Source: Herpetosiphon gulosus (GTDB taxonomy: Bacteria; Chloroflexota; Chloroflexia; Chloroflexales; Herpetosiphonaceae). From it: DNA of 64,000 nt. The DNA lies in the NCBI RefSeq assembly GCF_039545135.1, contig NZ_BAABRU010000008.1, positions 62,001-126,000 of the forward strand, in the 5' to 3' direction. Shown in pieces: positions 34,640 through 44,680 of this stretch. The first letter of the stretch is position 1, and every line of letters starts with the position of its first letter. Both the position numbers and the translations under genes were made by a program. Under the pieces are notes generated by a model. That model searched no databases and was not told where the DNA came from. It was given only the letters and a program-made list of their open reading frames with translations.

Positions 34640-36115
34640 TTATGGCAACAAGGTTCGGCGAATTTCGGCAATTGCGGCGTTACGGCGATCGCGTAATTGC
34701 TCGCCCCATAGCACCGTTGGCACCGATTTACGCACCGCACAATCGTCAATCGGGCAACGCTGGCAGGTTTCGTGAATCACTGTGCGATGAATCGCCGGAT
34801 CATCGACGAACTTGATTACCTTAGCTAGTTCTGGCGTAAAGCGAAAACCAACCACCACACTACTGCCAACAGTTGGGGTCAGCACCAATGGTCGCGCAAA
34901 ACCTAAATCCAAAAAGCGATCTTGGCTTTCTAAAAACTCCGAGATTTGCACATCGACCAAAGGCTGTTGCTGCCCATTGTGATCAGCTAGATTGATCAAG
35001 AGCCGCGAGGCGAGCCAACGCCGACAGTAATGTTCGTGTAAACCGATTCCACTTGGTAGCAACAAGCGATTCATATTAATCCGCTTGATCAGCTTGTAGG
35101 AGCCTTCAACATTGTGAAAACGCAAAAAGTGCAATGAAATACCAAAGGCCGCCGGAATGACCTCGCTGAAACGATACAATAACATTTCGGGCGTAACATC
35201 ATAGTGGTTGAGCATCGCCAGCAGCGGCTCGGCGCTCCACGTCGTTTGATTGAATAAGGTTGCAATATCGGCGATCATCGGCTGGCGTGGCATCAACAAC
35301 GCACCGCCAAAATACGAGGCTTTGAAATCGTTGGAAACTTGGCGAAACGACAGCACTTGATCAGGCGTTGAGGTGACCGAACGCTCATTCAAGCCCAGTG
35401 CCGCATAACCAAGCTCGCGAGCCAAAATAAATTTGCGCTGCAATTGGTACAAATTCGGATTGATCAACAAAGTTTTGCGCGGCGTGTCGATATACACCGC
35501 GCGATAATGCGAGAGAATTTCGTGCTCAGCCAAGCTGGTTTCATCAATATGATAGCCAAATTGCTGCTGCAAAATCTGTTTGAGCTGATCGATGCCCACT
35601 GGAAAGAGATTAAGCTGATATTTGGTGGCAAAGGCTTCAGCTTCTTCCTCAATTTCGGGAAAATAATTCTCATGAATTTCTTGATACGAACGCAGCGCCG
35701 CCCGAAAGAAATGCTCATCCTTCATATCATATTGGCGGGCAATTTCCCAAATTGCGTGTAACAAGGCGCTAGCTTTATCAGGCGCTTTGGTAAATAAACC
35801 AACCAACTCATTCGGGTCAAGCTCAAATTCCTCGAAAGGAAAATGGCGTAACAACGGCGATGAAAGCATATTTTCAAGGTAGGCCAAGGCCGGATTCAGC
35901 TTGATCGAAACCAGTTCATCGTAACCTTTGCCCAGCACTTGAGCCATTTTGACAATTTTATCAGGCTTAGGATACTTGCGCCCCTTCTCCATCTCAGTCA
36001 CATACGACGGCGATAATTCAGCGCGTGCAGCAAATTCAGTCAGGCTTAAATTGGCTTCGAGGCGGGCTTGACGCAGTTTCATGCCAAAAATTAAATTAAT
36101 TACATCAGTACTCAT
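34640..36115 (-). CDS. XRE/IrrE-type regulator (RamB-like, short-chain fatty acid group)
   Basis: A 491-residue regulator. An N-terminal XRE helix-turn-helix (residues 10-65, LSLTEFAARAELSPSYVTEMEKG) is followed by an IrrE/ImmA-like domain (about 150-270) and a C-terminal region ending in a cysteine cluster (CQRCPIDDCAVR). This is the architecture of RamB/PrpC-type regulators of acetate and propionate metabolism. The metallopeptidase motif is degenerate: the expected HExxH reads ARELGYAAL, so proteolysis is unlikely. The window also contains the glyoxylate-shunt genes 14 kb away, a classical target of RamB in actinobacteria; a link here is only a suggestion. The ribosome site is AAGGAA. Confidence 0.85.
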   Translation of the reverse strand: MSTDVINLIFGMKLRQARLEANLSLTEFAARAELSPSYVTEMEKGRKYPKPDKIVKMAQVLGKGYDELVSIKLNPALAYLENMLSSPLLRHFPFEEFELDPNELVGLFTKAPDKASALLHAIWEIARQYDMKDEHFFRAALRSYQEIHENYFPEIEEEAEAFATKYQLNLFPVGIDQLKQILQQQFGYHIDETSLAEHEILSHYRAVYIDTPRKTLLINPNLYQLQRKFILARELGYAALGLNERSVTSTPDQVLSFRQVSNDFKASYFGGALLMPRQPMIADIATLFNQTTWSAEPLLAMLNHYDVTPEMLLYRFSEVIPAAFGISLHFLRFHNVEGSYKLIKRINMNRLLLPSGIGLHEHYCRRWLASRLLINLADHNGQQQPLVDVQISEFLESQDRFLDLGFARPLVLTPTVGSSVVVGFRFTPELAKVIKFVDDPAIHRTVIHETCQRCPIDDCAVRKSVPTVLWGEQLRDRRNAAIAEIRRTLLP

Positions 36116-36319
36116 TCGGTTCCTTCATGCTGCAAAGTCTCGGAAAATAGCGTGAGGCAACCCACTCCCGCTTAACTATACCATCAGAATGAACTTGCCC
36201 AATTGTGCTCAGTCGCAAGGCGGAGATCTTAAATCGGCCTTAGGCTGATGGCAAATTGCGGCCAGCAAACGATACTTTGCCATAGCAATACCAAATCAAG
36301 CAGGAGCAACCTTAGCCTT

Positions 36320-37330
36320 ATGACTGAGCAACAAGCAGCAATTCAGCTGAGTAATCCACCGCAAATCGACGGATTTCAAGTACGCTTTTTTCGCGACGAC
36401 GCGGACTTTGGCGCAATGGCTGAAATTTTTACCGCCGCCTCGAAAGCCTTGGCCGAACGCAATATCACAACGGCTGAGGATATTCAACGCCAATATCGCA
36501 ACACCCCTAACACCGATCTGCATAAAGATCTGGTGATTATCGAAGTTGATCATCAGCCAATTGGCTATGCATTTAGTCGTTGGTACGATGAAACTGCTGG
36601 CAATCGGATTTTACGAGCGATTGCCCATATTCGGCCAGAATGGCTCAATCGCGGGATTGGCCATGCAATTTTGTCCTATCAAGAGCAACGATTACGCGAA
36701 ATTCATGCCGCAAATCCTACTAGCAACACGCCCTTCTTCCAAACCTATGGCTTTGATCGCAACCCCTACAGCGCTAAGCTTTATCAAGAATTCGGTTATG
36801 AGGTGGCACGGCGTGGTTTCAGCATGAAACGCGATTTGAGCCAACCGATCGGCAGCCAAGAACTACCCGCAGGGATCGAAACCCGCCCAAGTCCACCCGA
36901 AGTCTATCGCCAAATTTGGGCCGCCGATGCCGAAGCCTTCCGTGATCACTGGGGCTATTCCGAGCCAACCGAAGCCGATTTTCAACGCTGGGTTCAATCG
37001 CCATTCTTTCAGCCGGAGCTTTGGCAAGTGGCATGGGAGGGCGATCAAGTAGTAGGCATGGTGCTCAACTATATAGATCATAACGAAAATAGCGAGTACA
37101 ACCTTAAGCGTGGCTATACCGAAGGCATCAGCGTGCGACGGCCATGGCGCAAACAAGGGGTTGCTTCTGGCTTAATCAACCGTAGTTTAGCGATGTTCCG
37201 CGAGATGGGCATGACCGAGGCGGCCTTAGGGGTCGATAGCGAGAACCCAACTGGAGCACTGCGCGTGTATCAACAATGTGGTTTTGAAGTTGAGTACGCT
37301 TCAACAACGTATCGTAAGCCGTTGGAATAG
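36320..37330 (+). CDS. Tandem-GNAT N-acetyltransferase
   Basis: A 336-residue protein with two GNAT domains. The first (about 20-165) has IRPEWLNRGIGHAILSYQEQRL, and the second (about 175-330) has GISVRRPWRKQGVASGLINRSL, each carrying the Q/RxxGxG/A acetyl-CoA loop. The C-terminal domain looks better conserved, including the VDSENPTGALRVYQQCGF tail. Double-GNAT proteins include mycothiol synthase and aminoglycoside or N-terminal acetyltransferases; the substrate is not identifiable. ATG 36320 is chosen because the upstream 24 codons look non-coding. It is divergent from the RamB-like regulator. Confidence 0.85.
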   Translation: MTEQQAAIQLSNPPQIDGFQVRFFRDDADFGAMAEIFTAASKALAERNITTAEDIQRQYRNTPNTDLHKDLVIIEVDHQPIGYAFSRWYDETAGNRILRAIAHIRPEWLNRGIGHAILSYQEQRLREIHAANPTSNTPFFQTYGFDRNPYSAKLYQEFGYEVARRGFSMKRDLSQPIGSQELPAGIETRPSPPEVYRQIWAADAEAFRDHWGYSEPTEADFQRWVQSPFFQPELWQVAWEGDQVVGMVLNYIDHNENSEYNLKRGYTEGISVRRPWRKQGVASGLINRSLAMFREMGMTEAALGVDSENPTGALRVYQQCGFEVEYASTTYRKPLE

Positions 37331-37339
37331 AACATAGCG

Positions 37340-37529
37340 CAAAGAACATAGATAGAAATTGAGTAACAGGTTTGATCCACGAAGGACACGAAGATCACGA
37401 ATGTTGGTTGAATGGTGCAAGGGCATTGGTCGGCAATTCAGGCAATTAATCACCCCACCTTCCTTCGCGCTCTTCGTGTTCTTCGTGGTTTCATCCTTCA
37501 TGTCCTTCGTGCGTTTCGTGGTTAAGTAC
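37340..37529. repeat. Inverted CACGAAG/CTTCGTG repeat block
   Basis: GATCCACGAAGGACACGAAGATCACGAA (37374-37401) is followed by a region rich in the opposite orientation, CTTCGCGCTCTTCGTGTTCTTCGTGG (37463-37488) and TCCTTCGTGCGTTTCGTGG (37503-37521). The region could fold back on itself and lies between convergent genes. No gene is seen. Confidence 0.8.
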
Positions 37530-38135
37530 TTAATCTTTAAATGGATAATCCTGCCAGAGCTTGCTCAAAATGATGATTGCACAAGCTCCAATGCTGATCC
37601 ACACAAAACTAGCATAGCCCAAAAAGTATGCCGCAAGCGGCGCAGTCCCGATCATTATGAGTGCGGCCCAACTACTGCGTTTTAAGCCAAGCGCAAAAAA
37701 AGCGCCTAAAGCTAACAGGGGCAAGGCCAAAATTGGCGCAAGCACGCTAATTACGCCTAAACCAGTCGCTAAACCCTGACCACCAACAATTAATAGCCAG
37801 TGTCGCCAATGTTGCCAAGGTGTTTTCAAACTGCGTACTAGCAAATAGGGCGAGTAGCAATGGCCCAAAACTGCCGTAATCCCAACCAGCGCCACTGGCC
37901 ATTGGTCTGCCAAGATTGAATCGGCAAACAACATGGGTATGAGCGCCTTGAGCGCATCGAGCACCAGCACCAATACCCCAGCCCAAGCACCCGCCACCCG
38001 CAACGAATTGCGTGCTCCCACATTGCCCGAGCCAGTTGAACGCACATCTTGGCCACTTAACAGCCGCACAACCGGCACAGCGAAGGGAATTCCACCAATT
38101 AAATATCCCAATAACCCAAATAATCCGATCAGCAT
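37530..38135 (-). CDS. plsY: Acyl-phosphate glycerol-3-phosphate acyltransferase PlsY
   Basis: A 201-residue integral membrane enzyme that acylates glycerol-3-phosphate from acyl-phosphate, the first step of phospholipid synthesis. Conserved PlsY motifs are seen: SGQDVRSTGSGNVGARN (about residues 28-44), a middle GHCYSPYL (residues about 90-97, usually GHxFP) and a later glycine-rich GGQGLATGLGV, normally GGKGVAT. Five hydrophobic segments are visible. It lies 10 nt downstream of the diacylglycerol kinase-like gene, so both probably belong to one lipid operon. Confidence 0.9.
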   Translation of the reverse strand: MLIGLFGLLGYLIGGIPFAVPVVRLLSGQDVRSTGSGNVGARNSLRVAGAWAGVLVLVLDALKALIPMLFADSILADQWPVALVGITAVLGHCYSPYLLVRSLKTPWQHWRHWLLIVGGQGLATGLGVISVLAPILALPLLALGAFFALGLKRSSWAALIMIGTAPLAAYFLGYASFVWISIGACAIIILSKLWQDYPFKD

Positions 38136-38145
38136 GACAAACCCT

Positions 38146-39033
38146 CTACACCCGAATGGTTAATGCGGCTGGCTGAATAGTAATATTAATCTCGTGCAAG
38201 CTCGCACTAAAAACCTCGCCATCAACATGAACTGGCACGCCGCGTTCACTATACAACTTAAAGGTACGGGTTTTGAGCATTGTCACACTTGGTAGTGCGG
38301 TATGGCTTCCTTGGCGCACGCGGCTCGAATCACGTACCATCGACCAGCGCGATTGATCGCCAGTCAGGCAAACATCAAGCACTCCATCGTCAATTTGCGA
38401 CTCAGGTGTAATCCAAAAGCCGCCGCCGTGGTAGCCACCATTGCCAACCGTCGCCATATTGATGCGTTTTTGCAAGGTCAGATCATCAGTTTCAATCAGC
38501 AAATCGCGGGCTTCATAGCTTAAAATTGATTTGAGCACCGCGATGATATAGACCAAACCGCCTTTGACTCGTTTGAGTTTTTGGGCCTCAATCGCCACAT
38601 TCGCATCCAAACCAATTCCAACACCATTGATAAACCAGTGCTGATTGATCATGCCAAGGTCGATGTGGCGCAAGCGATTGGTCGCAATTGATCGAATGGC
38701 TTCGACAATATTATTAGCTGGCACTTTGAGCATTTTGACAAAATCGTTGCCCGTGCCCAGTGGAATAAAACTCAATGGCAATTGCGAACCAGCCATGCCA
38801 TTCACAATTTCATTAATCGTACCATCGCCACCCGCCGCGATAATTCCATCCCAATTGTCATCAGCGACACACTGTTGGGCTAAGCGTGTGGCATGGCCGA
38901 TGTGAGTAGTTTGGAATAACGTGGCTTCAAGCCCAAAATGGCTGAGCATGGCCATAATGTGCGGGGCTTGGTGGGCTGCGCGTTGGCGATTGGAATGGGG
39001 ATTCAAAATGACTGCTAGCCGCAGTTTTGACAT
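38146..39033 (-). CDS. Diacylglycerol/lipid kinase (YegS/DgkB type)
   Basis: A 295-residue lipid kinase of the DAGK catalytic family. The nucleotide loop and catalytic core are GIIAAGGDGTINEIVNGMAG (residues 58-77) and SFIPLGTGNDFVKML. The C-terminal beta-rich domain includes VHVDGEVF. It phosphorylates diacylglycerol or a related lipid at the membrane; the precise lipid is unknown. ATG 39033 follows AGGAG at 8 nt, and the 38-codon upstream extension is repeat-like. It is cotranscribed with plsY. Confidence 0.92.
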   Translation of the reverse strand: MSKLRLAVILNPHSNRQRAAHQAPHIMAMLSHFGLEATLFQTTHIGHATRLAQQCVADDNWDGIIAAGGDGTINEIVNGMAGSQLPLSFIPLGTGNDFVKMLKVPANNIVEAIRSIATNRLRHIDLGMINQHWFINGVGIGLDANVAIEAQKLKRVKGGLVYIIAVLKSILSYEARDLLIETDDLTLQKRINMATVGNGGYHGGGFWITPESQIDDGVLDVCLTGDQSRWSMVRDSSRVRQGSHTALPSVTMLKTRTFKLYSERGVPVHVDGEVFSASLHEINITIQPAALTIRV

Positions 39034-39049
39034 AATGATGCTCCTCGTC

Positions 39050-39215
39050 ATGTGGGTGCTAGCAGCATTATAGCAGGGGTGTTTTGAAACGGGGCTAGTT
39101 GTTAGCGATGCGGGATGAGATTTAACCACGAAGAACATGAAGCGCACGAAAAATAAGCTTCGTGACCTTCGCGTTCTTCGCGGTTGAAAAGATATTCTTT
39201 GCTCTACGCTCTTAC
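39050..39215. repeat. Inverted CACGAAG-type repeat between genes
   Basis: AACCACGAAGAACATGAAGCGCACGAA (39123-39149) faces CTTCGTGACCTTCGCGTTCTTCGCGGTT (39157-39184), making a long imperfect hairpin. No gene is seen. Confidence 0.75.
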
Positions 39216-40007
39216 TTAGGCAAATGCTCGGACAACTTCGGGCATTTCGAGCACGGTCGATTCAAACCAATTGAGTTGTTCGCGCAGCGCCACAACTTCG
39301 CCCACAATTAAAATCGCTGGTGCGCCGATGCCCGCCGCTTTAACCGCTGCCTCAATTTGATCAAGTGGTGCGACTACCGTTTTTTGCTCAGCAGTCGTGC
39401 CCCAGCGAATCACCGCAGTTGGCGTATCGGCTGGGCGACCATTGGCGATCAAACTGGCCACCGTGTGGTTGATTCGTGTGATCCCCATCAAAAAAACCAG
39501 GGTATCAACACCTTGGGCCAAGGCTTGCCAATTGATCCGACTGGTTGGCTTGGTTGGATCTTCATGGCCTGTCACAAAGACCACCGATGAAGCCACATCA
39601 CGATGAGTCACCGGAATTCCGGCATAGGCTGGAGCAGCAATTGCCGAAGAAATGCCTGGCACAACTTCCCATGCAATTCCGGCAGCGCTCAAAGCAGCAG
39701 CTTCCTCACCACCACGCCCAAACACAAATGGATCACCGCCTTTGAGTCGAACCACCAATTTACCTTGTTGAGCGTGCTCAATCAAGGTTGCATTGATCCA
39801 ATCTTGGCTGGCGGAATGTTGACCGCCGCGCTTGCCAGCCGGAATCAATTCGGCATCGCTACGAGCTTCGGCCAATAATTCGGGCAACACCAAGGCATCG
39901 AATACCACAACATCGGCACTTTGCAAACGGCGTAACCCTTTGACGGTAATTAAATCGGCGGAGCCTGGACCAGCCCCGACTAATGCAACAAATCCTTCGC
40001 GTGTCAT
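39216..40007 (-). CDS. cobA: Uroporphyrinogen-III C-methyltransferase
   Basis: A 263-residue SUMT that methylates uroporphyrinogen III at C2 and C7 to give precorrin-2, the precursor of siroheme. Family motifs are VALVGAGPGSADLITVKG (residues 7-24), VRLKGGDPFVFGRGGEE (about 85-101) and VPGISSAIAAPAYAGIPVTHR. It overlaps the downstream end of the precorrin-2 dehydrogenase gene by 4 nt. Siroheme is required by the sulfite reductase encoded upstream in the same direction. Confidence 0.95.
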   Translation of the reverse strand: MTREGFVALVGAGPGSADLITVKGLRRLQSADVVVFDALVLPELLAEARSDAELIPAGKRGGQHSASQDWINATLIEHAQQGKLVVRLKGGDPFVFGRGGEEAAALSAAGIAWEVVPGISSAIAAPAYAGIPVTHRDVASSVVFVTGHEDPTKPTSRINWQALAQGVDTLVFLMGITRINHTVASLIANGRPADTPTAVIRWGTTAEQKTVVAPLDQIEAAVKAAGIGAPAILIVGEVVALREQLNWFESTVLEMPEVVRAFA

Positions 40008-40600
40008 AGATCCTCCGTTGGCAAGTGATTGAGCGTCGTCGGCTGTTGGGCTAATTCAATCAGCAATTGATCAAAATACTGCTCACGTTCTGCTGTACTT
40101 AGTGCCGCAAGTTCGGTGCGTTGGCCTGCGACAATTTGAGCCAGCGTGGCATAACGTTGATCAAAATAAGTGCTGAGTTGTTGGCGTAGATAGCGACTTA
40201 AGGCTGGGCTAGCCCCGCTGCTACTGACGCTAAACAACAACGAGCCTTGACGATGATTAGCGGTTGTGATGAAATTCCCCTCTTCAGCAGCATCGGCGAT
40301 ATTGAGGAGGATTGAATGGTTGTGGCATTCCTGGGCAATTTGCTGATTGACCAAGCGTTGATTAGTTGCGGCAACAACCAAAAAAGCCTGTTCACAATCA
40401 CCAAATTGATATTCACGAGCAATGTGCTGAATCTGACTGCTGGCTTGCCAGTGTTGTAGTTGTGGCGTTAGTTGGGGGCTGATCACAATTGGTTTTGCGC
40501 CACCTGCGATTAATCCAGCAACTTTGCGCTCGGCAACCGCACCGCCACCAATTACCACACAACGCTGTTGGGCTAAATTGGTCAAGACTATTGGGTACAT
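40004..40600 (-). CDS. Precorrin-2 dehydrogenase / sirohydrochlorin ferrochelatase-like (CysG N-domain, Met8p)
   Basis: A 198-residue protein corresponding to the N-terminal half of CysG. It oxidises precorrin-2 with NAD+ and may insert iron to give siroheme. The Rossmann motif is RCVVIGGGAVAERKVAGLIAGG (split around residue 24), and the dimer/active region has SGASPALSRYLRQQL. The methyltransferase half is a separate gene that overlaps by 4 nt (ATGA), so the two act together. The pair sits 400 nt behind the sulfite reductase gene. Confidence 0.92.
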   Translation of the reverse strand: MYPIVLTNLAQQRCVVIGGGAVAERKVAGLIAGGAKPIVISPQLTPQLQHWQASSQIQHIAREYQFGDCEQAFLVVAATNQRLVNQQIAQECHNHSILLNIADAAEEGNFITTANHRQGSLLFSVSSSGASPALSRYLRQQLSTYFDQRYATLAQIVAGQRTELAALSTAEREQYFDQLLIELAQQPTTLNHLPTEDL

Positions 40601-41000
40601 AACAATCAGCCTTTAGTCACCAACCAAATGGTTAGCGCCAAACAGCAGTGGTTGGGCAAAAGCAACATTGCAAATCAAGTGGGTAGTCCCAGTATAATCA
40701 ACAATTCTGTTTTTGCGTAGCAATAAATCAGCCGATTTTTATCGAATTTGCGCCATCATTGCCCTCACCCCTAGGCTATCGCTTTCAAAGGTAGGTTTTA
40801 ACGATCCCTCACCCCCGACCCCTCTCCCACTGCGGCGGGAGAGGGGCGTTCCACCCCATTCATGATGGTGTGGTTCCCCCTCGCCTGCTGGGTGGGAGAG
40901 GGGGCTAGGGGGTGAGGGATCGTTCATCGACTATGAATCCCACCAAAGACCTACCTTTGTAAACTTCCCCTCGCTTGCAGGCTAAGGGTGAGGGAAACTG
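40601..41000. repeat. MITE-like palindromic element (40786-40959) and flanks
   Basis: Terminal inverted repeats CAAAGGTAGG (40786-40795) and CCTACCTTTG (40950-40959) are exact. Inside, AACGATCCCTCACCCCC (40800-40816) and its exact reverse complement (40908-40924) enclose CCCCTCTCCC/GGGAGAGGGG-type arms. The 174-bp element has no coding capacity. Partial CCCTCACCC copies flank it (40762-40771, 40980-40992). It splits the sulfite reductase gene from the siroheme genes. Confidence 0.8.
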
Positions 41001-42662
41001 CTAGCGGCCTTTATTCCAAGAGCCTTCTTCCGTCCACACGCCTTCTTCGGTTTCTGGCTCGCCAAAGCCAAGATAAACTCGCAGTTGGTCGTCGGTTTGG
41101 CGCTTGGCCCAATGGCGGAACTGATCCTCGGGGCTGGTGCGTTGGGCTTGATAGGTGGTCACCAAGTTGCCCAAACGATCGGCCAATTCTGACCATGGCA
41201 CTTTGGTTGCCACCCGTCGGCCAATCGCTGCATCGTCGCCCAAGGCTCCGCCAAGCAAAATATCGGTGGCTGGTAGCTTGTTTTTGCTGCCATCAGGGTT
41301 GCGAATTACACCGCCCTGCAAGCCAATATCGGCGATGCTATGCTGACTGCACGAGTGTGGACAAGCCGAAAGATGGATGCGCAACGGCACATCAAGCTCA
41401 ACTTTTTGATCCAAGGCTCCGGACAATTGCCAAGCAGCTTCTTTGGTTTCGATGGTGGCGAAGTTGCAGTAGGGCAAACCAGTACAAGCAACAACCGTGC
41501 GTTGGATGCGTGGGCCATTTGGCTGCAATTCTTGCAATAATGGTTCGGCCAGCAAGCCATCCAAACGCGCTTCAGGAATGTAGGGCAACAGTAAATTTTG
41601 GCTGTGGGTCAGACGAATTTCGCTTTGGCCATATTCACGCGATAAACGGGCAGCCTCGCGAATTTGAGCTGGCGTGATGCGGCCTGTTGGTACAAGCAAG
41701 CCAACCCAGTAGAGATTGGGCTGCTTTTGGCGAAATACCCCAACTACATCGCCACTGTAAACTGCTGGTGGCACATCGGTTGCCGCCCGTTCCAAGGGGT
41801 GCCCAAGGTAGCGCACAACTTCTTCGCGGAAGCGCTCTGCACCCCAATCGGCGATCAGATATTTTAGCCGCGCATGGTTGCGCTTTTCGCGGTAGCCAAA
41901 ATCGCGATAGACCAAGGTGATGGCGCGAGCAATTTCAACCACGGCATCGAGATCGGCTGGCACAAATACATCAATATTTTGGGCCAGATGGGGTTCGTGT
42001 GAAAGCCCGCCACCAACCCAAACGTTGTAGCCTAGCACAACCTCGCCATCAATTTCCTTGCGTCCGGGGGTGAACGAAAGGTCGTTGATTGGTGCTTGGG
42101 TCGCATCAAGTCCGCCACCAGCCACGGAAACTTTATACTTGCGGGGCAAGTTTGAGTAATCGGTGTTATACGCAAAGTGCTCGTCGAGTGCCTTGAAAAA
42201 TGGCCGTGGATCGATCCACTCATCGGCAGCAATCCCAGCGACTGGACTACTCACAACGTTGCGCGGCACATCACCACAAGCCTCAATCGACGAAAGGCCA
42301 ACGCTTTCCAAGGTTTCAAATACGGTTGGAATATCGCGCAAGGCAATCGTATGCAATTGGAAGGTTTGGCGGGTGGTAATTTCGACCCGACCAGGCGCAA
42401 CAGTTTCTGCCAATTGTACAATTGCATCAGCTTGATCAGCGGTCATGATTCCGCCAGGTAAGCGCACCCGCAACATGAAAAAGCCATCTTTGGGCTTATC
42501 GTGATACAAACCATACCATTTGAAACGGTTCATATCGCTTTCGGTAACTTCATTGATATCGCCACTTTGGGCGTAGCGATAAATATCTTCAAGTACCGCC
42601 AAGCCATCTTTTTCAAGTTTTTGCAGTTCGACTGGGTTTAGTTTTGGGGTTGTAGCAGTCAT
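41001..42662 (-). CDS. sir: Ferredoxin-dependent sulfite (nitrite) reductase
   Basis: A 553-residue siroheme/[4Fe-4S] enzyme that reduces sulfite to sulfide with six electrons from ferredoxin. Half-domains repeat: N-terminal [20 protein letters not shown], then [13 protein letters not shown]. The cofactor cysteines are in [10 protein letters not shown] and ACPHSCSQH (CX5C...CX3C). Nitrite reductase cannot be excluded from sequence alone, but the cysC, sat and cysH neighbours indicate sulfite. It overlaps cysC by 4 nt (ATGA). Confidence 0.93.
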   Translation of the reverse strand: MTATTPKLNPVELQKLEKDGLAVLEDIYRYAQSGDINEVTESDMNRFKWYGLYHDKPKDGFFMLRVRLPGGIMTADQADAIVQLAETVAPGRVEITTRQTFQLHTIALRDIPTVFETLESVGLSSIEACGDVPRNVVSSPVAGIAADEWIDPRPFFKALDEHFAYNTDYSNLPRKYKVSVAGGGLDATQAPINDLSFTPGRKEIDGEVVLGYNVWVGGGLSHEPHLAQNIDVFVPADLDAVVEIARAITLVYRDFGYREKRNHARLKYLIADWGAERFREEVVRYLGHPLERAATDVPPAVYSGDVVGVFRQKQPNLYWVGLLVPTGRITPAQIREAARLSREYGQSEIRLTHSQNLLLPYIPEARLDGLLAEPLLQELQPNGPRIQRTVVACTGLPYCNFATIETKEAAWQLSGALDQKVELDVPLRIHLSACPHSCSQHSIADIGLQGGVIRNPDGSKNKLPATDILLGGALGDDAAIGRRVATKVPWSELADRLGNLVTTYQAQRTSPEDQFRHWAKRQTDDQLRVYLGFGEPETEEGVWTEEGSWNKGR

Positions 42663-43213
42663 GCGCCCTCCTCAACGGCGGCAACCGTCGGTAGATAGCC
42701 AAGTTCTTCCAATGTGTTAACAATGCGGGCAACGCTAGCATCGAGCGATTCGGCGTGGCTTGGAATCACCACCTCAGGATTGGTTGGTGGTTCATATGGG
42801 TCGGAGACCCCAGTGAAATGGGGAATTTCGCCAGCCAACGCCTTGGCATACAAGCCTTTGACATCGCGGTCGATACAAACTTCCAATGGGCAATCGATAT
42901 AGACTTCGACAAAACGAGCGGTGCTGGCGCGAATTTCCTCGCGGGTTTGGCGATAGGGCGAGATAGCGGCGGCAATTGCCACTCCGCCATGGCGCGAAAC
43001 CAAATCACAAACCCAACCGATGCGCCGCACATTGGTATCGCGATCTTCCTTCGAGAAGCCCAAACCTTTGCTCAAATGGGTGCGCACAACATCGCCATCA
43101 AGCACCTCGACCCGTTGGTCGCGTTCGCGCAGCACCTCGGCCAAAGCCGCCGCTATCGTCGATTTGCCTGCGCCTGATAAACCAGTAAACCAGATAATAT
43201 ATCCCTGACTCAT
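42659..43213 (-). CDS. cysC: Adenylylsulfate kinase
   Basis: A 184-residue APS kinase that converts APS to PAPS with ATP. The P-loop [11 protein letters not shown] (residues 11-21), [21 protein letters not shown] and the substrate lid GVSDPYEPP are canonical. It lies downstream of sat and overlaps the sulfite reductase gene by 4 nt. The reductase encoded upstream in the operon looks like an APS-type enzyme, so PAPS may be an overflow or sulfotransferase substrate here. Confidence 0.95.
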   Translation of the reverse strand: MSQGYIIWFTGLSGAGKSTIAAALAEVLRERDQRVEVLDGDVVRTHLSKGLGFSKEDRDTNVRRIGWVCDLVSRHGGVAIAAAISPYRQTREEIRASTARFVEVYIDCPLEVCIDRDVKGLYAKALAGEIPHFTGVSDPYEPPTNPEVVIPSHAESLDASVARIVNTLEELGYLPTVAAVEEGA

Positions 43214-43430
43214 AGAAAATCCTTTATGGGAAGGGTGAAAGATAAGGGATGAAGGATGAATTCATTCCTATATTGTCGATGCTGTTTGTTCCCTTACCCC
43301 CCGCCCCTCTCCCACTGCGGCGGGAGAAGGGAGTGCTGTCGGATCGGTTCCCCCTCGCCTGCTGGGCGGGAGAGGGGGCTAGGGGGTGAGGGATGTTCTA
43401 TGCTCTATGTTCTATGTTCTTTAACTCAAT
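43214..43430. repeat. CCCTTACCCC/GGGGTGAGGG element in the sulfur operon
   Basis: An ATGAAGG tract (43239-43260) is followed by a palindromic element with CCCTTACCCCCCGCCCCTC (about 43293) and GAGAGGGGGCTAGGGGGTGAGGG (43371-43393), then TTCTATGCTCTATGTTCTATG units. It is the same design as the 40786-40959 element. No gene is seen. The operon must read through it or restart here. Confidence 0.8.
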
Positions 43431-44582
43431 TCACGCAGCGATCAATTCTTCGATAACTTCACGGCGGCTGAACTCAGGTGGTGGCAATTCGCCGCGTGAC
43501 AAGAGCGCCCGCACGGCAGTGCCACTCAAAATAACGTGGTGTTCGTTGGAGTGTGGGCAGGTTTTGGCCGAGGCCATCGCGCCACAGCGTTGGCAGTAGA
43601 AGGTATGTTCAAAGAACAACGGCGTAATGCCTAAAGCTGCTGGATCAAATTCGTTGAAAATATATTGGGCATCGTAGGTGCCGTAGTAACTGCCAACCCC
43701 AGCGTGGTCGCGGCCAACAATGAAGTGGGTGCAACCATAGTTTTTGCGATTCAAGGCATGGAAAATCGCTTCGCGTGGGCCAGCATAGCGCATTGGCGCA
43801 GGGAAAACTCCCAGCAATACCCGATTGGCGGGGTAGTATTCACGCAGCAAGCGCTCGTAGGAACGCACGCGGGCTGGCGCTGGCACATCATCGCTTTTGG
43901 TTGTGCCAACTAAGGGGTGTAGCAACAAGCCATCGACGACTTCTAAGGCACATTTTTGAATATATTCGTGAGCGCGGTGAACCGGATTGCGGGTTTGGAA
44001 GCCCACGACTGTGCGCCAGCCAGCATCGCTGATCGATTGGCGCACTTCTTGGGGAGTACGTGGCAAGTGTGGAAATGCCCCTTGCTCAACCTGCAACAAC
44101 CAAATTGCCCCGCCAACCCGCCAGCGTGGGGCGGCATATAAACGGGCAACACCTGGGTGAGCGCCATCGGTTGTGCGATACACGTGTTGGGCTTCGTGTT
44201 CAACATCCACTGGGAAAATATCTTCAACTTCGAGCACTGCCAAAATCGTACCTTGTTCATCAGTTAATGCAACTGGCTGATCAAGCACCAAATCGTAGGC
44301 TTGATCTTCGGTAATTGGCAAGGTAATCGGAATCGACCAGGGCAAGCCATTTTTGAGGTGCATAGTTTCGACGACCGCCTTATAATCGTGGCGATTCAAG
44401 AAACCAGTTAAGGGGCTATACGAACCAATCCCAATCATCAAGAGATCGGCGCGATGTGGCTCATCGAGCACAATTCGTGGCAAATCTTGGGCCGATTGCA
44501 ACAAATTTTCGCGTAAAAGACCGCTAGGAATCCGATTGACCAACGTACCGCCGTGAGGCAAGATTAATGATGGAACAGCCAT
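43431..44582 (-). CDS. sat: Sulfate adenylyltransferase
   Basis: A 383-residue ATP sulfurylase of the single-chain Sat type, activating sulfate to APS. Motifs are [18 protein letters not shown] (residues about 195-212, with QTRNP and HRAH) and a later [22 protein letters not shown]-terminal zinc-type cluster [15 protein letters not shown] is typical of bacterial Sat. The stand-alone protein has no kinase domain; that is encoded by the downstream cysC. It lies 98 nt downstream of cysH in the riboswitch-led operon. Confidence 0.95.
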   Translation of the reverse strand: MAVPSLILPHGGTLVNRIPSGLLRENLLQSAQDLPRIVLDEPHRADLLMIGIGSYSPLTGFLNRHDYKAVVETMHLKNGLPWSIPITLPITEDQAYDLVLDQPVALTDEQGTILAVLEVEDIFPVDVEHEAQHVYRTTDGAHPGVARLYAAPRWRVGGAIWLLQVEQGAFPHLPRTPQEVRQSISDAGWRTVVGFQTRNPVHRAHEYIQKCALEVVDGLLLHPLVGTTKSDDVPAPARVRSYERLLREYYPANRVLLGVFPAPMRYAGPREAIFHALNRKNYGCTHFIVGRDHAGVGSYYGTYDAQYIFNEFDPAALGITPLFFEHTFYCQRCGAMASAKTCPHSNEHHVILSGTAVRALLSRGELPPPEFSRREVIEELIAA

Positions 44583-44680
44583 TGAAGCACACCCTCGAAC
44601 ATATAATAGCAGCTAGCATAAAGTGGCACCTTTATGCTAATCAACATTGATTACACATAACATAACGAACAAATCGAATT

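Noticed and set aside
40786-40959. Insertion sequence with transposase
   Set aside because: The element is only 174 bp with no open frame; it can only be a non-autonomous element.
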